Shown piece by piece: positions 49,640 through 56,953 of a stretch of DNA of 64,000 bases (the stretch's first letter is position 1; each line of letters starts with the position of its first letter). Position numbers and translations under genes: made by a program. Source of the stretch: Winogradskya consettensis (lineage in GTDB: Bacteria; Actinomycetota; Actinomycetes; Mycobacteriales; Micromonosporaceae); the NCBI RefSeq assembly GCF_018332715.1, contig NZ_BOQP01000020.1, positions 40,749-104,748 of the forward strand, given 5' to 3'. The notes beneath the pieces were generated by a model, which was not told the DNA's origin, did not search any database, and saw nothing but the letters and a program-made list of their open reading frames with translations.

Positions 49640-50794
49640 ATGCTCGATGATGTGACTCTCGCACTCTCCGCCAAGCCGCTGAAGCTCGGCACGCACGAGG
49701 CCTGGCCGCCGGTGGTGCTGGCGCCGATGGCCGGCATCACCAATGTCGCTTTCCGTTCGCTGTGCCGGGAACAGGGCGGCGGCGTCTACGTGTGCGAGAT
49801 GATCACCACCCGGGCGCTGGTGGAGCGGATCCCGAAAACGCTCAAGATGATCGAGTTCGGGCCGGACGAGGACTTTCGCAGCCTGCAGCTGTACGGCGTC
49901 GACCCGGACGTGACCGCCGCCGCCGTACGCATGGTCGCCGACAACAACCTGGCTGATCACATCGACCTGAACTTCGGCTGCCCGGTGGCGAAGGTGACCC
50001 GCCGTGGCGGCGGCAGTGCGCTGCCCTGGCGGCGCAAGCTGTTCGGGCGGATCGTGAAGCAGGCCGTCGAGGCCGCCGCACCCTTCGGGATCCCGGTCAC
50101 CATCAAGATGCGCAAGGGCATCGACGACGACCACCTGACGTACGTCGAAGCCGGCCTGATCGCCCAGGACGCCGGCGTCGCCGCGGTGGCCCTGCACGCC
50201 CGCACCGCCGAGCAGCGTTACTCCGGTGTCGCCGACTGGGATGCGATCGCCACCCTGAAGCAGGCCCTCGACGTCCCGGTCCTCGGCAACGGCGACATCT
50301 GGGAAGCCGCCGACGCGATGCGCATGGTCGAGCACACCGGCGTCGACGGCGTGGTCATCGGCCGTGGCTGCCTCGGCCGGCCCTGGCTGTTCAAGGACCT
50401 GCAGGCCGCCTATCTGGGAATCGAGTCGCAGGAGCTGCCCAACCTCGGCGAGGTCGCCGCGATCATGTCCCGCCACGCCCACCTGCTGGTCGACGCGCTC
50501 GGGGACGAACGCCACGGCTGCGCCGACTTCCGCAAGCACGTCGCCTGGTATCTCAAGGGCTTCCCGGTCGGCGGCGAACTGCGCCGCGCCCTGGCCATGG
50601 TGACGTCGCTGGCCCAGCTCGACGACCTGCTCGCCAAGCTCGAAGGCGACCTCCCCTTCCCCCGCGAATCCCTCGGCCAGCCCCGCGGCCGCATCAACGC
50701 CCCGGGCAAGGTCACCCTGCCGTACGGCTGGCTCGACAGCCGCGACGACGACACCGTCCCCGAGGGCGCCGAAATGGAGAACAGCGGCGGCTGA
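49640..50794 (+). CDS. dusB: tRNA-dihydrouridine synthase
   Basis: This 384-residue FMN enzyme reduces uridines in the tRNA D-loop. It opens VVLAPMAGITNVAFRSLCREQGGG (FMN-binding barrel). It has the catalytic Cys in HIDLNFGCPVAKVTRRGGGSAL, and VPVLGNGDIWEAADA and VDGVVIGRGCLGRPWLF bind FMN phosphate. The C-terminal helical RNA-binding domain is present (HVAWYLKGFPVGGELR). Start ATG at 49640. Confidence 0.94.
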   Translation: MLDDVTLALSAKPLKLGTHEAWPPVVLAPMAGITNVAFRSLCREQGGGVYVCEMITTRALVERIPKTLKMIEFGPDEDFRSLQLYGVDPDVTAAAVRMVADNNLADHIDLNFGCPVAKVTRRGGGSALPWRRKLFGRIVKQAVEAAAPFGIPVTIKMRKGIDDDHLTYVEAGLIAQDAGVAAVALHARTAEQRYSGVADWDAIATLKQALDVPVLGNGDIWEAADAMRMVEHTGVDGVVIGRGCLGRPWLFKDLQAAYLGIESQELPNLGEVAAIMSRHAHLLVDALGDERHGCADFRKHVAWYLKGFPVGGELRRALAMVTSLAQLDDLLAKLEGDLPFPRESLGQPRGRINAPGKVTLPYGWLDSRDDDTVPEGAEMENSGG

Positions 50795-50938
50795 CCCGAG
50801 CCGGGTGCGGTTCGGGCGGCTGCGTCGCGTTTCGGATAGCGGGGCCTGATGGTCTTTGTGCGCCATTAAAATATGGGCATGTCTGGAGCGCCGGGGCAGG
50901 GGGAGCGCAGGCTGTTCCCGCTGCCCCGGCGGCGCCGG

Positions 50939-51310
50939 TCAGACGTCGATGTCGTTCTCGATGCGCTTGAGGTGGTGGCGGGACATGGCCAGGTTGGAGC
51001 GGTCGCGGCGCAGGGCGACGTAGAGGAAGAGGCCCTTGCCCGAGCGGCTTGTCAGGGGCCTGATCAGGTGATACTGGGTGTCGAGGGTGATCAGGATGTC
51101 TTCGATCTTCTCGGTGATGTTGAGCATCTCCATGGCGCGGAGCTTGGCGCGGACGACGTCCGTGTTGCCGGCTGCCGCGACGGTCAGGTCGAGTTCCTTG
51201 CCTCCGCCGGCGGTGCCGAGGGCCATGCCGCTGGTGTGGTCCACGAGGGCGACGCCGATGGCGCCGTCGATGTCCATGATTTCCTTGAGTGCGGTTTCCA
51301 TTTCAGCCAT
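50939..51310 (-). CDS. Roadblock/LC7-domain protein (third of the cluster)
   Basis: The 123-residue protein is a single Roadblock/LC7 domain: EIMDIDGAIGVALVDHTSGMALGTAGGG, then a KIEDILITLDTQYHLIRPL strand pair and a C-terminal helix. Such proteins regulate or scaffold small Ras-like GTPases (MglB type). It is the last gene of a four-gene minus-strand cluster. The 144-bp gap from dusB holds an AT-rich patch (about 50860-50880) but no clear hairpin. Confidence 0.85.
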   Translation of the reverse strand: MAEMETALKEIMDIDGAIGVALVDHTSGMALGTAGGGKELDLTVAAAGNTDVVRAKLRAMEMLNITEKIEDILITLDTQYHLIRPLTSRSGKGLFLYVALRRDRSNLAMSRHHLKRIENDIDV

Positions 51311-51355
51311 GGGACTTCCTCCGTAGGTGGGTTCAGCTGGTGGGAGTGGGCGGCC

Positions 51356-51823
51356 TCAACGGCCTCGGATGGTGCTTTGCAGGGTGGCCATGGGGGTGCG
51401 CCGGGCCAGGGGTGCGGCCTGCGACGGGATGTCCGGGCGGGCCGGGGCGGGGGCCTGCAGGACCAGGACCTTCACCAACCGGCGTACGGCACGGCGGGCT
51501 TCCAGGTGGACCATGGCCAGGTTGGCGTTGCGGGTCGTGACGAGGGTGAGCAGGGCGTTCGGGCCCGCGGTGTACGACGTGATGTATCCGCCGTCGCATT
51601 CGACGACCGATTCGCGCAGGTCGCCGTGGTTGACCGCGTGGGCGAAACGCCGGGCGAGGGCGAGGTGCGCGGCGGCGAGGGCGGCGAGGCTGTCGGGTTC
51701 GATGCCGTGGGCGTCGTGTGCGACCACCATGCCGTCGGCGGTGGCGAGGACACTGCCGGAGAGCTCGGGCAGCCTCGTGCGGAGGTTGCCGAGTTCCTTC
51801 AGTACCGCCGGGTCCACCGTCAT
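51356..51823 (-). CDS. Roadblock/LC7-domain protein (second of the cluster)
   Basis: The 155-residue protein has the Roadblock fold (LPELSGSVLATADGMVVAHDAHGIEPDSLAALAAAHLALARRF ... VVECDGGYITSYTAGPNALLTLVTTRNANLAMVHLEAR). A C-terminal extension of about 40 residues follows (APAPARPDIPSQAAPLARR). It is of the type found in actinobacterial conservon-like clusters. GGAAGGAG precedes the ATG. Confidence 0.83.
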   Translation of the reverse strand: MTVDPAVLKELGNLRTRLPELSGSVLATADGMVVAHDAHGIEPDSLAALAAAHLALARRFAHAVNHGDLRESVVECDGGYITSYTAGPNALLTLVTTRNANLAMVHLEARRAVRRLVKVLVLQAPAPARPDIPSQAAPLARRTPMATLQSTIRGR

Positions 51824-51906
51824 CCTCGGGGACTCCTTCCTGATGGGGATCACGCCCGCGGGCCGGGCGGTAGGGACCGGGCGGCACGAGCGGGGAGGGG
51901 CGCGGG

Positions 51907-52998
51907 TCACCGGAGGGCCCGCAGCGCCGTGCGAATGCGTTTGAGCAGCACCTCGTCGGTGCCGGAGTGGGGCTGCGGTGGCTCGGCGGCGATCTCCTTC
52001 GGGAGTTTCGCGCCCGGCTTGCGCCGATCGAGCCGGGGACGCTCCGCCGGTGGATCGCCCGATGTGGACACTGCCGGCGCTGAGACAGCCGGCGCCGAAA
52101 CAGCGGAGGTCGAAACAGCAGAGGCCGGAGCAGCCGTGGCGAGTGCTGCGGCCGGGGCTGGGGTCGCTCTCGTGCGGGTGGTGTCGCCGTCGAGGGGGAC
52201 GTCGATGGACAGGTCGATGGAGACGCCGGCCGCGGGGGATTCCGGGGCGGCGTGCCGGTGGGCCGGGGCGGATGCGCCTCGCATGCGTGGCAGGCGTACA
52301 AAATCGGGATTGTCGGTGGCACGGGCCCTGGGTTGCTCGATCAGGCCGAGTGCCGCGAGCCGGCGCAGCTCCTGAATGGTCGCGAAACCGGCGCGGCCGA
52401 GCAGTTGCGCCAGGTCGGCCGGGGTGCGCTGGCCGTCGGCGTGCACCAGCAGCTCCCATTGCGCGGCGGTCAGCGTGATCCGTTCGCGCGGCGGTCGGGG
52501 GACCGGGATGACCGCCGCGGTGTCGATCCGGGGGTTGGCGATGATCTCGTTGAGCAGGCGGGTGCGGCGCCCCGACTCCCGGTTGAGGGCTGCCGCGTCG
52601 ATGCTGACCACGTCGCCGAGCCAGTGGCGTACGCCCTCGTGGAAGGCCGCCGTGCCCGCGGCGAGAGCGAAATACGCGGCGTCGTAGGTGGCACCCAGCA
52701 CGCACAGTTCGAGTTCGCCCTGGGTGAGATGGCCCTGGTCCAGCAGCAGCCGGCCGACCGTGGCCCGGGCGCTGCCCGCGTCCAGCGCGGCCTGCCAGGT
52801 CCGGGCCGCCAGCCGGCCGGACGCGGTGAGTAGTTCGCCGACGCCCGGGGCGGCCGCCGACTCGGCGTAGGTCACCTGACCCTCGGCCAGATAGACGGTG
52901 CCGCCCGGTGTACCACCGACCACCAGGGCACCGGTCCGCCGTTCGCCGGCGACCCGCGTGAGCAGGCCGGCGGGGCCGGGGGACTTCGCGGGCGTCAC
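51907..52998 (-). CDS. DUF4388-like (PatA-type) protein
   Basis: The 363-residue protein begins with a DUF4388-like domain: LLTRVAGERRTGALVVGGTPGGTVYLAEGQVTYAESAAAPGVGELL. A middle winged-helix-like part follows (ERITLTAAQWELLVHADGQRTPADLAQLLGRAGFATIQELRRLAALGLIEQP), then a long Ala/Pro/Ser/Thr-rich low-complexity stretch with SAVSAPAVSAPAVS repeats, and a short C-terminal helix. It is flanked by Roadblock genes and is probably a signalling adaptor. Confidence 0.78.
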   Translation of the reverse strand: MTPAKSPGPAGLLTRVAGERRTGALVVGGTPGGTVYLAEGQVTYAESAAAPGVGELLTASGRLAARTWQAALDAGSARATVGRLLLDQGHLTQGELELCVLGATYDAAYFALAAGTAAFHEGVRHWLGDVVSIDAAALNRESGRRTRLLNEIIANPRIDTAAVIPVPRPPRERITLTAAQWELLVHADGQRTPADLAQLLGRAGFATIQELRRLAALGLIEQPRARATDNPDFVRLPRMRGASAPAHRHAAPESPAAGVSIDLSIDVPLDGDTTRTRATPAPAAALATAAPASAVSTSAVSAPAVSAPAVSTSGDPPAERPRLDRRKPGAKLPKEIAAEPPQPHSGTDEVLLKRIRTALRALR

Positions 52999-53034
52999 CT
53001 TTGAGCTCCTTTTCCGTGTGGCGGGCTTCAGGGA

Positions 53035-53412
53035 TCAGACGACGAGCTGCTCGGCGAGCGTCTGCATGCGCCGACGGGCCACCGCGAGGTTGCCGCGGAG
53101 CCGGTCCAGCCACACATAGAGCACCAGCCGGCTGTCGAAGTCGGTCGGGACGAGCCGCAGCAGGTGGTATCCCCCCGCGGTCGTGATGATCAGGTCCTCG
53201 AGCAGGTCGTGCGGTACGGCCGAGACGAACAGCGACCGGCTCTGCGCCGCCTGTACGACGTCCGCGGTCCCGGCGGCCGCGGCCTCGTGGTCCTCGTTGG
53301 GTGCGGCTCCGGTCATGGCGACCGGGAAGCCGGTGGTGTAGTCGACGATGCTGGCGCCGATCGCGCCGGGGATCGCCATGGCCTCCTGCAAACACTTCTT
53401 GACCCCGGGCAC
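53035..53412 (-). CDS. Roadblock/LC7-domain protein (first of the cluster)
   Basis: The 125-residue protein is a Roadblock/LC7 domain: CLQEAMAIPGAIGASIVDYTTGFPVAM, then LLEDLIITTAGGYHLLRLVPTDFDSRLVLYVWLDRLRGNLAVARRRMQTL. It is the first gene of the minus-strand cluster and closely resembles the third gene in layout, suggesting duplication. No GTPase gene of the MglA/CvnD type is adjacent. Confidence 0.85.
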   Translation of the reverse strand: MPGVKKCLQEAMAIPGAIGASIVDYTTGFPVAMTGAAPNEDHEAAAAGTADVVQAAQSRSLFVSAVPHDLLEDLIITTAGGYHLLRLVPTDFDSRLVLYVWLDRLRGNLAVARRRMQTLAEQLVV

Positions 53413-53632
53413 GTCACTCCTCAGCCGAGGTTGCCTCCGTCACAATGGGCCATCCTGCGGCCACGCAGAGATCGAGAGTCGCACCCGCTGTGCGTCAAAT
53501 ATTTCGCTTCCCGGCAGGCCGGAACCTTATGGGGCGTCGCACGATCCGTGCGTTGTTTCCCTGGTGGTGCGACCGTGGGTTGCGCGTAACATGATCGCCA
53601 CTTTCGATGGCGTCTCAGGGGAGGTTCGCGCT

Positions 53633-53989
53633 ATGCCGAGTAGCTGGGAACAGGTCGTCGTCGACGCGGAGGATCCCGCCAGGCTGGCTCGCTGGTGGGC
53701 GGAGGCGCTCGGGTTCGTGATCGTGCACGAGGAGCCCGGCGAGGTGGAGATCCGGCGCACCCCGGACACGCTGCCCGGCCTGCTGTTCGTCCCCGTTCCC
53801 GACGCCAAGACGGTCAAGAACAGGCTGCACCTCGACCTGCGCCCGGACGATCAGGAAGCGGAGGTCGAGCGGCTCGTCGACATGGGTGCGCGACCGGTCG
53901 ATATCGGTCAGCACGATGTCGGCTGGGTGGTCCTCGCCGACCCGGAGGGCAACGAGTTCTGCGTCCTGCGGGCCAGGGTCAGACCGTAA
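53633..53989 (+). CDS. VOC-family (glyoxalase-like) protein
   Basis: The 118-residue protein has one glyoxalase/dioxygenase (VOC) fold: VVVDAEDPARLARWWAEALGFVIVHEEPGEVEIRR, LHLDLRPDDQEAEVERLVDMGAR and WVVLADPEGNEFCVL. It may bind a drug or metabolite. GGGGAGG precedes the ATG at 53633; an upstream ATG at 53591 is possible. Its stop lies in the first unit of a tandem array. Confidence 0.82.
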   Translation: MPSSWEQVVVDAEDPARLARWWAEALGFVIVHEEPGEVEIRRTPDTLPGLLFVPVPDAKTVKNRLHLDLRPDDQEAEVERLVDMGARPVDIGQHDVGWVVLADPEGNEFCVLRARVRP

Positions 53990-54066
53990 AGGCCGGGGTC
54001 AGACCGTAAGGCCGGGGTCAGACCGTAAGGCCGGGGTCAGACCGTAGGAGGCCGGGGTCAGACCGT
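53972..54066. repeat. 19-bp tandem array containing the stop codons of both flanking genes
   Basis: Five units of the type GCCGGGGTCAGACCGTAA repeat with a period of 18-21 bp. The first unit holds the TAA of the plus-strand VOC gene. The last unit holds, on the other strand, the TGA of the chemoreceptor gene. Each unit contains the short palindrome GGTCAGACC. The whole 68-bp space between the two convergent genes is this array. Confidence 0.92.
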
Positions 54067-55617
54067 GAACTGCCCGATCAGGCGCTGAATGTCGGAGGCG
54101 GCGGCGCTGACCTGCCCGGCCGACTGCCGGGTCGTGTTCGCGCCCTCCGCTGTCGCCCCGCTCGACGCCGTGATCCCTGTGACCGTGCCGCTGATCTCGT
54201 TCGCCGCGGCGGAGATGTCGCTGACGTCACGGGCCATCAGCTCGGTCGTGGCCGACTGCTGCTCGACGGCGGCGGCGATGGTCCGCTGGCCGTCGTCGAT
54301 CGACGTGATGACCACGGCGATCTCGTCGATCGCTCCGGCCGTACGCCCGGTCATGTCCTGAATGGCAGTGATCTTGGCAGTGATGTCCTCGGTCGCCTTC
54401 GCGGTCTCCTGCGCCAGCTCCTTGACCTCCGTCGCCACGACCGCGAAGCCCTTGCCCAGCTCGCCGGCGCGGGCAGCCTCGATCGTCGCGTTCAGGGCCA
54501 GCAGGTTCGTCTGCTCGGCGATGCCGGTGATCAGCCGCACGATGTCGCCGATCTCCCGGCTCGCCTCGCTCAGCGTGGCCACCAGCGCCGCCGTCTGCGT
54601 GGCGTTCTGGCTCGCCTGGTTCGTCGTCACCGCGGCGTCCGACGTCTGTCGGGCGATCTCCCGGATCGACGCCGACAACTCCTCCGTCGCGGTCGACATC
54701 CCGGTCACGGAGTCCGACACCTGCCGGGCCGCGCCGTCCGCCGTCCGGGCCTGCGACGACGTCTGCTCGGCCGACGTGTCCAGCCGCCCTGCCAGTTCCT
54801 GCAGGTCACCACTGGCGGCGGTGAGGGTGCTGACGCTGCCCGCGGTCGCGGCCACCGTCGTGCGGATCGCGCCCAGCGCCTCGTTCAGCGCCTCGGCCAT
54901 CTCGCCCAGTTCGTCCTTGTTGACCACTTCGGCGCGTACGGTCAGATCCTTGCGGGCCGCCGCACGCAGTGACGTCAGCATCTGGGCCAGCGGCCGCCGG
55001 ACCGCACGCAGCGTGAGCCATGCCGCACCGGCCGTCAGTGCAGCGCCCAGCAAGCCGGCGATCAGAATCAGCCACGTGCTCGTGTCACCCGCGGCACTGC
55101 CCCGCCCGTTGGCGGCACTCACCGCATCGAGCATCGACTCGTCGATCGCGCCGAGCGTCTCCTCCAGCGCGTTGAACTTCACCAGGAAACCGGGCAGCTG
55201 CGCCACGGCCGCCGCATGATCGCTCTCGGCGAGTGCCACCAGGGCTTTCGCAGCCTCACCGTACGCGACCACGTCCGGCCGCACCTGCGCATAGCGCCCG
55301 GTCAGCGACGCGGGAGCCTCCTTGGCCGCCAGGTCGTAGTTCTCGACCAGCGTCGTGACATTCTCGGAAACCCCGTCGACGCCGTACGCCTTGCGCTGCT
55401 CGGCGGTCGTCGCGAACATCGCGGACATCACATCGGCGCGCAGGCCGTCGTGCATCATGTCGGCATTCCACTGATGGCTCATACCGTCACTGATGACCGC
55501 AATATCATCGGTAGCGGCATCCTGCCGAGAAGTTCCCACCGCGGCAACGGCGCCGACCAGGGCGACCGAAGCCACCCCGATCGCTGCCATGGCGACCAGC
55601 CGAGTCCCGATTTTCAC
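54058..55617 (-). CDS. Methyl-accepting chemotaxis protein
   Basis: This 519-residue chemoreceptor has TM1 (about residues 8-28, VAMAAIGVASVALVGAVAAVG), an extracellular four-helix-type sensor, TM2 (about 180-203), a HAMP domain (RRPLAQMLTSLRAAARKDLTVRAEV) and the signalling hairpin with GIAEQTNLLALNATIEAARAGELGKGFAVVATEVKELA. A GTG start at 55617 fits a signal-anchor N-terminus. No che genes are in the window. Motile spores would explain it, as known in Actinoplanes. Confidence 0.93.
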   Translation of the reverse strand: MKIGTRLVAMAAIGVASVALVGAVAAVGTSRQDAATDDIAVISDGMSHQWNADMMHDGLRADVMSAMFATTAEQRKAYGVDGVSENVTTLVENYDLAAKEAPASLTGRYAQVRPDVVAYGEAAKALVALAESDHAAAVAQLPGFLVKFNALEETLGAIDESMLDAVSAANGRGSAAGDTSTWLILIAGLLGAALTAGAAWLTLRAVRRPLAQMLTSLRAAARKDLTVRAEVVNKDELGEMAEALNEALGAIRTTVAATAGSVSTLTAASGDLQELAGRLDTSAEQTSSQARTADGAARQVSDSVTGMSTATEELSASIREIARQTSDAAVTTNQASQNATQTAALVATLSEASREIGDIVRLITGIAEQTNLLALNATIEAARAGELGKGFAVVATEVKELAQETAKATEDITAKITAIQDMTGRTAGAIDEIAVVITSIDDGQRTIAAAVEQQSATTELMARDVSDISAAANEISGTVTGITASSGATAEGANTTRQSAGQVSAAASDIQRLIGQFTV

Positions 55618-55662
55618 AACAATGTCATCGGCATCACATCCCCGGACCTTAAGGTTTGATCC

Positions 55663-56934
55663 ATGTCGCGGTCCTCGGAACAATTCGCCGCGTCGCAGTC
55701 CTCGGAGCGTTTCGTCGCGTCCCGGTCCTCGGAACGTTTCGCCGCTGAGCCGGCCAAGGACAGCGGGTACGGGCGTACCCAGTTCGAACGCGACCGGGCC
55801 CGGGTGCTTCACTCCGCCGGGTTCCGACGCCTGGCGACCAAGACCCAGGTGCACACGGCCGGCGTCGACGACTTCCTGCGTACGCGGCTGACGCACTCAC
55901 TCGAAGTCGCCCAGATCTCCCGCGAGATGGGCTCCCGGCTCGGCTGCGACCCGGACGTCGTCGACGTCGCCGGCCTGGCCCACGACATCGGCCACCCGCC
56001 GTTCGGCCACAACGGGGAAGCCGCGCTCGACCTCGTCGCCGAACCCTGCGGCGGCTTCGAGGGCAACGCCCAGACCCTGCGCGTACTCACCCGCCTCGAG
56101 GCCAAGGTCGACGGCGCCGGTCTCAACCTCACCCGCGCCTCACTCGACGCGGCCTGCAAATATCCCTGGCTCCGCCGCCCCGGCGAGCGGAAATTCGGGG
56201 TCTATCAGGATGACCTCAAAATCTTCGACTGGGTACGCGAAACCGCGCCGCCCGGCGACCGGAAATGCCTCGAGGCGCAGGTCATGGATTGGGCCGACGA
56301 CGTCGCCTACTCCGTGCACGACGTCGAGGACGGCATCCACGGCGGCTACCTCTCCCTGCAGCCGCTGATCCGCGACGCCGACGAGCGGGCAGCGCTCTGC
56401 GCCGACGTCGCCGCGACCTACTCCACCGAATCCGCCGCCGACCTCGGCGAGGCCCTCGACCTTCTCCTCGCCGACGAACTCGTCCTCGCCGTCGGCGACT
56501 ACGACAGCTCCTACCGCGCCCAGATCGCCCTCAAACGGATGACAAGCACCCTCACCGGCCGCTTCGTCGCCTCCGCCGTCGGCGCCACCAGCAGCCGCCA
56601 CGACCAGCAACCGGTCCGCCGCTACGACGCCGACCTCATCGTCCCCCGCACCGCCCGCAACCAGTGCGCGCTGCTCAAGGGAATGGCCCTGCGCTATGTG
56701 ATGCGAGCCCGCGCGGCCGAACAGTGGTACGACCAGCAGCGCGAGATCCTCACCACTCTGGTGGCGGAACTCTGCCGCCGAGCCCCGGACCATCTCGACC
56801 CCATGTTCGCCGCCATGTGGCACGAGGCCTCGGACGACGTCGCCCGCCTGCGCGTGATCGTGGACCAGGTCGCCTGCCTCACCGACCCCGCCGCCGTCGC
56901 CTGGCACCGGACCCTCGTGGCAGCGGGCGGCTGA
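55663..56934 (+). CDS. dgt: Deoxyguanosinetriphosphate triphosphohydrolase-like protein
   Basis: The 423-residue HD-domain enzyme hydrolyses dNTPs to deoxynucleoside and triphosphate. The HD metal motif is seen in TRLTHSLEVAQISREM and VAGLAHDIGHPPFGHNGE, with a later Asp in MDWADDVAYSVHDVEDG. The N-terminus has a 9-residue near-repeat (SSEQFAAS-, SSERFVAS-, SSERFAA-) before the normal GYGRTQFERDRARVLHS start. It precedes dnaG by 19 bp, the usual actinobacterial order. Confidence 0.93.
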   Translation: MSRSSEQFAASQSSERFVASRSSERFAAEPAKDSGYGRTQFERDRARVLHSAGFRRLATKTQVHTAGVDDFLRTRLTHSLEVAQISREMGSRLGCDPDVVDVAGLAHDIGHPPFGHNGEAALDLVAEPCGGFEGNAQTLRVLTRLEAKVDGAGLNLTRASLDAACKYPWLRRPGERKFGVYQDDLKIFDWVRETAPPGDRKCLEAQVMDWADDVAYSVHDVEDGIHGGYLSLQPLIRDADERAALCADVAATYSTESAADLGEALDLLLADELVLAVGDYDSSYRAQIALKRMTSTLTGRFVASAVGATSSRHDQQPVRRYDADLIVPRTARNQCALLKGMALRYVMRARAAEQWYDQQREILTTLVAELCRRAPDHLDPMFAAMWHEASDDVARLRVIVDQVACLTDPAAVAWHRTLVAAGG

Positions 56935-56953
56935 GGCGAGGCAGTATGTAGCC

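Noticed and set aside
51356..53395. A single long minus-strand frame spanning the Roadblock/DUF4388 cluster
   Set aside because: Only its last 155 codons match a real protein (Roadblock). The upstream part is a shadow of the DUF4388 and first Roadblock genes in other frames.
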